From Opitutaceae bacterium (lineage in GTDB: Bacteria; Verrucomicrobiota; Verrucomicrobiia; Opitutales; Opitutaceae): a stretch of 34,805 bases of DNA. The notes beneath the pieces were generated by a model. It made no database searches, was not told the origin of the DNA, and saw only the letters and a program-made list of their open reading frames with translations. The translations under genes and the position numbers were made by a program. Each line of letters starts with the position of its first letter. Position 1 is the first letter of the stretch. The stretch lies in assembly GCA_024711005.1 (NCBI GenBank), contig JANJTQ010000087.1, positions 1 through 34,805 of the forward strand, in the 5' to 3' direction. Positions 31,270 through 34,805 of this stretch are shown piece after piece.

Positions 31270-33459
31270 ATGTCCTACAACTACGTCAACTTCCTCTGGG
31301 ATGATGCCAAGGCCGCGTCCCTCGATCCCGTCGCCCGCCTCGTTTACCGCTCCAATCTCCTCGGTTCCGACCAACGCATCACCAACACCGGTGGCGGCAA
31401 CACCTCCTCCAAGCTTAAGGAAAACGATCCGCTCACCGGCGAATCCGTCGAGGTCCTCTGGGTCAAAGGCTCCGGTGGCGATCTGCGCACCAGCCAGCGC
31501 GAGAACTTCTCCTCCCTCTATCAGGACAAGCTCATCGCCCTCCAAGGCGTCTACGCCGCGAAACCCAACAAGGGCATCAAGTCCGAATCCGAGGACGCGA
31601 TGGTGAACATGTATTTCCACACCACGTTCAACCTCAACCCGCGCGCCTCCTCGATCGACACGCCGTTGCACGCCTTCCTGCCGGGCAAGCACGTCGACCA
31701 CATGCACCCCAATGCGATCATCGCCATCGCCGCATCGAAGAACTGCGAACAACTCACCCGCGAAATCTTCGGCGGCGAAATGGCCTACGTTCCCTGGATG
31801 CGCCCCGGCTTCGAGCTTGGTCTCGCGATGCAGGAAATCGCCCGCAAGCAGCCCGAAGTGAAAGCCATCATGATGGGCCAGCACGGCTTCATCTCGTGGG
31901 ACGATGACGAGAAGGTCTGCTACACGCGCACCCTCGACTTCATCGAAAAAGCCGCCGCCTACATCGAACAAAAGTACGCCGCCAAGGGTGGTGACACCAA
32001 GGCCTTCGGCGGTCGCAAATACGCGTCCCTCCCCCCCGAGGCTCGTAGCGCCGCATTCGCCGCCATCCTCCCGTGGCTCCGCGGACAAGTCTCCCAGCAG
32101 AAGCGCTTCATCGGCACCGTGCAGGACGACGAAAAGATTCTCCGTTTCGTCAATTCCAAGGACGCCGCCCGCCTCGCCGAACTCGGCACGAGCTGCCCCG
32201 ACCATTTCCTCCGTACCAAGATCAAGCCGCTCTACGTCGACTGGAATCCGCAATCCGAGGACGTCGCCGCGCTGAAGAGCAAGCTCGCCGCCGGTCTTGC
32301 GCAATACCGTAAGGACTACGCCGCGTATTACGCCGCCTGCAAACACGCCAATTCCCCGGCGATGCGCGACCCGAACCCGACGGTCGTGCTCATCCCCGGT
32401 CTCGGCATGATTGCCTGGGGCAAGGACAAGTCCGAAAGCCGCGTCACCGCCGAGTTCTACAACTGCGCCGTCGAAGTCATGCGCGGCGCCGAGGCGATCG
32501 ACACCTACATCTCCCTTCCGCAACAGGAAGCCTTCGACATCGAGTACTGGCTCCTTGAAGAGGCGAAACTCCAGCGCATGCCGGCGGAAAAAGAACTCGC
32601 CCGCCAGACGATCATCGTGATCGGCGCCGGCTCCGGCATCGGCAAGGAAACCGCCCACCGCCTCGTCAAAGAAGGCGCGCATATCGTGTGCGTCGACCTC
32701 AACGCCGCCGCCGCCGAAGCGACCGCCAAAGAAATCACCGACAAACTCGGCCTCGGCATTGGCGTCGCCGGCACGGGCTTTTCCAACTGCGGCCCCGCCA
32801 TCGGACTCGCCGCCAACATCACCGACCGCGCCAGCATCCGCACAATGCTGGACCAGGTTGCGCTCGCCTATGGTGGCTTCGACAGCATCTGCGTGACCGC
32901 CGGCATCTTCGTGCCGAGCGACACCACGGGACATATTCCCGACGATAAGTGGGCGCTCACCTTCAACATCAACGTCACTGGCAGCTACCTCGTGGCCGAC
33001 GAAGCGTTCAAAACCTGGAAAGACCAAGGTCTGCGCGGCAACCTGGTCCTCACCACGTCCGCCAACGCGGCCGTCGCTAAGAAAGGCTCGCTCGCCTACG
33101 ACACGTCGAAGGCGGCGGCCAACCACCTCGTGCGCGAACTCGCGATCGAGCTGAGTCCGCTGGTGCGCGTCAACGGCGTCGCCCCCGCGACGGTCGTGCA
33201 AGGCAGCGCGATGTTCCCCCGCGACCGCGTGATCGGCAGCCTTGCGAAATACAACATCGCCTACACGGACGACGAAGCGACCGAGTCCCTCGTGCGCAAG
33301 CTGGCCCAGTTCTATGCCGACCGCACGTTGACGAAGAGCCCGATCACCCCGGCCGACCAAGCCGAGGCGTATTTCCTCCTGGTGACGAAGCGCCTCAGCA
33401 AAACCACCGGTCAGATCGTCACGGTGGACGGCGGCCTCCACGAAGCCTTCCTGCGTTAA
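31270..33459 (+). CDS. Bifunctional rhamnulose-1-phosphate aldolase / alcohol dehydrogenase (RhaD-ADH fusion)
   Basis: The product is 729 residues. Residues 1 to about 430 are a class II aldolase: TNTGGGNTSSKL, zinc ligands in VDHMHPNAIIAIAA, and a third His in GQHGFISWDDD. Residues about 445-729 are a short-chain dehydrogenase: IIVIGAGSGIGKETAHRL for the nucleotide, catalytic Ser in TTSANA, and Tyr 610/Lys 614 in YDTSK, ending GQIVTVDGGLHEAF. The aldolase makes L-lactaldehyde and DHAP; the second domain may reduce lactaldehyde to 1,2-propanediol or oxidise it. Such fusions are known from rhamnose pathways. The 138-bp gap upstream contains part of a dispersed repeat. A strong terminator lies downstream. 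Confidence 0.93.
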   Translation: MSYNYVNFLWDDAKAASLDPVARLVYRSNLLGSDQRITNTGGGNTSSKLKENDPLTGESVEVLWVKGSGGDLRTSQRENFSSLYQDKLIALQGVYAAKPNKGIKSESEDAMVNMYFHTTFNLNPRASSIDTPLHAFLPGKHVDHMHPNAIIAIAASKNCEQLTREIFGGEMAYVPWMRPGFELGLAMQEIARKQPEVKAIMMGQHGFISWDDDEKVCYTRTLDFIEKAAAYIEQKYAAKGGDTKAFGGRKYASLPPEARSAAFAAILPWLRGQVSQQKRFIGTVQDDEKILRFVNSKDAARLAELGTSCPDHFLRTKIKPLYVDWNPQSEDVAALKSKLAAGLAQYRKDYAAYYAACKHANSPAMRDPNPTVVLIPGLGMIAWGKDKSESRVTAEFYNCAVEVMRGAEAIDTYISLPQQEAFDIEYWLLEEAKLQRMPAEKELARQTIIVIGAGSGIGKETAHRLVKEGAHIVCVDLNAAAAEATAKEITDKLGLGIGVAGTGFSNCGPAIGLAANITDRASIRTMLDQVALAYGGFDSICVTAGIFVPSDTTGHIPDDKWALTFNINVTGSYLVADEAFKTWKDQGLRGNLVLTTSANAAVAKKGSLAYDTSKAAANHLVRELAIELSPLVRVNGVAPATVVQGSAMFPRDRVIGSLAKYNIAYTDDEATESLVRKLAQFYADRTLTKSPITPADQAEAYFLLVTKRLSKTTGQIVTVDGGLHEAFLR

Positions 33460-33474
33460 AGATTCGTCTGAGGT

Positions 33475-33590
33475 AGGGGCGGGCCCGCTGGGCCCGCCGC
33501 TCCGTCCCCGCGTAGCAGTCGAGGTAACGAGACTGGGTTCGGGAAAGGCACCGCCCGCCAGCCTCCTTACGTCGTCTGCTACGACTGACG
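33475..33590. repeat. Dispersed inverted-repeat element
   Basis: It has two parts. A GC hairpin has GGCGGGCCC (33478-33486), loop GCT, and GGGCCCGCC (33490-33498). Next to it CGTAGCAGTCGAGGTAACGAG (first 20 bases at 33511-33530) pairs with CTCCTTACGTCGTCTGCTACG (ending 33583), 18 of 21 positions. The whole would fold into two hairpins at the 3' end of the BMC transcript. Confidence 0.7.
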
Positions 33591-33649
33591 GCCACTACCA
33601 CGCGAATTTCCTGCGCTGTTTACGACCCGGCGCAGGCCAATACAGGTTA

Positions 33650-33693
33650 AGGAAAAAGAGCCGCGCATCCCGAAACGGTGCGCGGCTTTTTTG
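33650..33693 (+). terminator. Rho-independent terminator
   Basis: AGCCGCGCA (33659-33667) pairs perfectly with TGCGCGGCT (33679-33687) around an 11-base loop, followed by six T. A run of A before the stem lets it work in both directions. It ends the BMC transcription unit. Confidence 0.92.
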
Positions 33694-33895
33694 TCGTCCG
33701 ATCACGGCTCAGGGGCCTATTCGCCAATTGACTTTCCGTTCACGGTGCGACGATCCGACGTGGTCGTGACGAGCCAGCGAGGTCAGAGGTCCGTAAAACG
33801 ACCATTGCAGAGTATCCGCGTCGGAATCCGAGCATCACGCCTGCGCGTTTGATGCCGAAATTGACAGGCTTTAGCAAAGCTTGCACGTTTCCCTC
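33694..33895 (+). promoter_or_regulatory. Upstream region of the toxin-antitoxin pair
   Basis: TTGACA at 33861-33866 is a good -35 box, but the -10 position (CACGTT at 33884) is poor. GCTTT-agc-AAAGC at 33868-33880 is a small palindrome inside the spacer, where an antitoxin could bind for autoregulation. The rest of the stretch shows nothing clear. Confidence 0.4.
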
Positions 33896-34135
33896 ATGAA
33901 CATTTCGCTCACCCCGGAGTTGGAAAAGCTGGTTCAGGCCAAAGTGGCATCGGGCCTCTACAACAACGCCAGCGAGGTCATTCGCGAGGCTCTGCGGGAT
34001 TCGTTGCGCCGCGAAAGCGAGAGCGACTGGCTCCGGACTCAGGCTGCCATTGGTTACGCTCAACTCGAAGCGGGCGAAAGCATACCCGTTAAATCGAAGA
34101 AAGAGTTCGTCGCTCTCGTGCGCGGTACGAAATGA
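33896..34135 (+). CDS. parD: ParD-family antitoxin
   Basis: The protein has 79 residues from ATG 33896 (MNISLTPELEKLVQAKVASG). NASEVIREALRDSLRRESE is the ribbon-helix-helix pattern of ParD/CopG antitoxins, which bind their own promoter. The C-terminal part (QLEAGESIPVKSKKEFVAL) would wrap the toxin. It overlaps the toxin gene by four bases (ATGA), the usual coupling in such pairs. A start at 33881 is possible but adds only five residues. Confidence 0.92.
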   Translation: MNISLTPELEKLVQAKVASGLYNNASEVIREALRDSLRRESESDWLRTQAAIGYAQLEAGESIPVKSKKEFVALVRGTK

Positions 34136-34431
34136 AACTCGAACTCACCCCGGCGGCCTTGGATGATCTCCGTTCCATCCGCACCTACACTTTAGAGCGC
34201 TGGGGCTCCGCGCAGGAGGCGGCGTACTTGGATCGAATGTGGGAAAAATTCGAAGCCATCCAGGCGGACGCCTCCTCGTATCGTTTCCGTCCCGATCTCT
34301 TTCCCAAATGCCAAATTGCCGCAGAGGGGAAACACGTGATCCTTTTTCGCGTAAGAAAATCGACTCTTCAGGTCGTGCGCGTCCTGCACAGCGCGATGGA
34401 TTTTAAGCGTCACGTTCCACCCCTGTCGTAA
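34132..34431 (+). CDS. parE: ParE/RelE-family toxin
   Basis: The 99-residue protein shows the ParE fold order: MKLELTPAALDDLRSIRTYT, a helix with WEKFEAIQAD, the FRPDLFPKCQIAAEGKHVILFRV strands, and VVRVLHSAMDFKRHV at the end. ParE toxins usually poison DNA gyrase and RelE relatives cut mRNA; sequence alone cannot decide here. The pair forms a simple accessory module right after the BMC locus. Confidence 0.92.
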   Translation: MKLELTPAALDDLRSIRTYTLERWGSAQEAAYLDRMWEKFEAIQADASSYRFRPDLFPKCQIAAEGKHVILFRVRKSTLQVVRVLHSAMDFKRHVPPLS

Positions 34432-34553
34432 GCGCGTTGAGATCCGTTCGGGCGAACAGGGGGTGGTCGGGGTGGGTCGGGCCGAGATGAGGAGCAGGTC
34501 ACGTGCGTAAGAAAGCTGGAGGCGCACGTGGGCTCTGATCAGCCTTGTTGATC

Positions 34554-34805
34554 ATGCGAGGCCCCCTCCTTTTTCTGTTTATCGCGTCGTTGCAGATCAT
34601 CGTTGGTCTCACGACCGGCCATGCTGCCGACGACAAAACCTCGTTGGAGGATCTGATCGCCAGGATACCCCAAGTCGCCAGAGGCGATGCAGGAATCAAC
34701 GAGGCTGAACAGCAACTTGCCCGCGAACTCCGAGGTTTTGGTCCGACCTCGGTTCGCCGTTTGGTGGGGCTGCTCGACAGTGATAACGAGAAGGTGAGAA
34801 CGTTT
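34554..34805 (+). CDS. Exported HEAT-like protein, 5' part only
   Basis: The frame is open from ATG 34554 to the window edge (84 codons). A signal peptide (LLFLFIASLQIIVGLTTGHAA) is followed by a helical segment. The segment SVRRLVGLLDSDNEKVRTF looks like the first HEAT-type repeat. The rest of the gene lies outside the window. No function can be given. Confidence 0.65.
   Translation, partial: MRGPLLFLFIASLQIIVGLTTGHAADDKTSLEDLIARIPQVARGDAGINEAEQQLARELRGFGPTSVRRLVGLLDSDNEKVRTF

Noticed and set aside
31153-33441. A 762-codon open frame antisense to the RhaD-ADH fusion
   Set aside because: It is the mirror of a well-conserved gene in GC-rich DNA, and its product is low-complexity Gly/Asp/Val/Glu sequence with no motif.
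1-34805. CRISPR array, prophage or transposase genes
   Set aside because: No regularly spaced repeats, integrase, phage structural genes or transposase motifs were seen; the repeats found are short inverted elements only.

Overview
The window looks like a high-GC chromosome segment from a Verrucomicrobiota bacterium, probably close to the Opitutaceae. I infer this from a Planctomycetes/Verrucomicrobia (PVM)-type bacterial microcompartment locus, a MoxR/DUF58/BatA-like operon with a DUF4175-like member, secreted proteins with thrombospondin type-3 repeats, PA14-like secreted proteins, and several families of short intergenic inverted repeats. No 16S gene or other decisive marker is present, so the assignment is inference.

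Layout. (1) 1-1817, + strand: a degraded DUF1573-like fragment, a secreted protein of unknown function, and a short calcium-repeat protein that ends abruptly. (2) 1856-12151, - strand, read from right to left: moxR, a DUF58 protein, a BatA/VWA membrane protein, a second large VWA membrane protein, a DUF4175-like protein and a coiled-coil Q/P-rich exported protein. Two junctions of this operon carry long hairpins built from the hexamer CGTTCT. (3) 12627-14682: a PA14-like secreted protein (-), phosphatidylserine decarboxylase (+) and a tRNA-Leu(UAG). (4) 14889-21863, + strand: a large TPR protein, a small TPR protein, ExbB, two ExbDs and, where TonB would be expected, a membrane-anchored VWA-like protein with a degenerate metal site. 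(5) 22281-33459, + strand: the microcompartment locus. It holds pduL, two BMC-H genes, an acetate-kinase-like gene, a third BMC-H, one BMC-P, a CoA-acylating aldehyde dehydrogenase, two more BMC-P, a class II aldolase with a C-terminal targeting helix and a lactate/malate dehydrogenase; then, after a regulatory gap, a second class II aldolase and a RhaD-type aldolase/SDR fusion. (6) 33460-34805: a dispersed inverted-repeat element, a strong terminator, a ParD/ParE toxin-antitoxin pair and the start of a HEAT-like exported protein.

How the BMC locus should work (family knowledge plus inference): L-fuculose-1-P and L-rhamnulose-1-P are cleaved to DHAP and L-lactaldehyde. Inside the shell the aldehyde dehydrogenase makes lactyl-CoA, PduL makes lactyl-phosphate, and the kinase makes lactate and ATP. 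The lactate/malate dehydrogenase and the SDR domain would balance NAD(H). The two transcription units appear co-regulated: a 19-bp motif over the promoter in front of pduL recurs, inverted and with one mismatch, in front of the second aldolase. No regulator, sugar kinase or isomerase lies in the window.

Most notable beyond standard annotation: this paired operator, a perfect 25-bp palindrome at 30256-30280, three BMC-H paralogues with three different pore motifs, an acetate kinase with an altered substrate motif, the ExbBD-coupled VWA protein, and several dispersed hairpin families that sit at gene junctions, one of which supplies the signal peptide of a protein.
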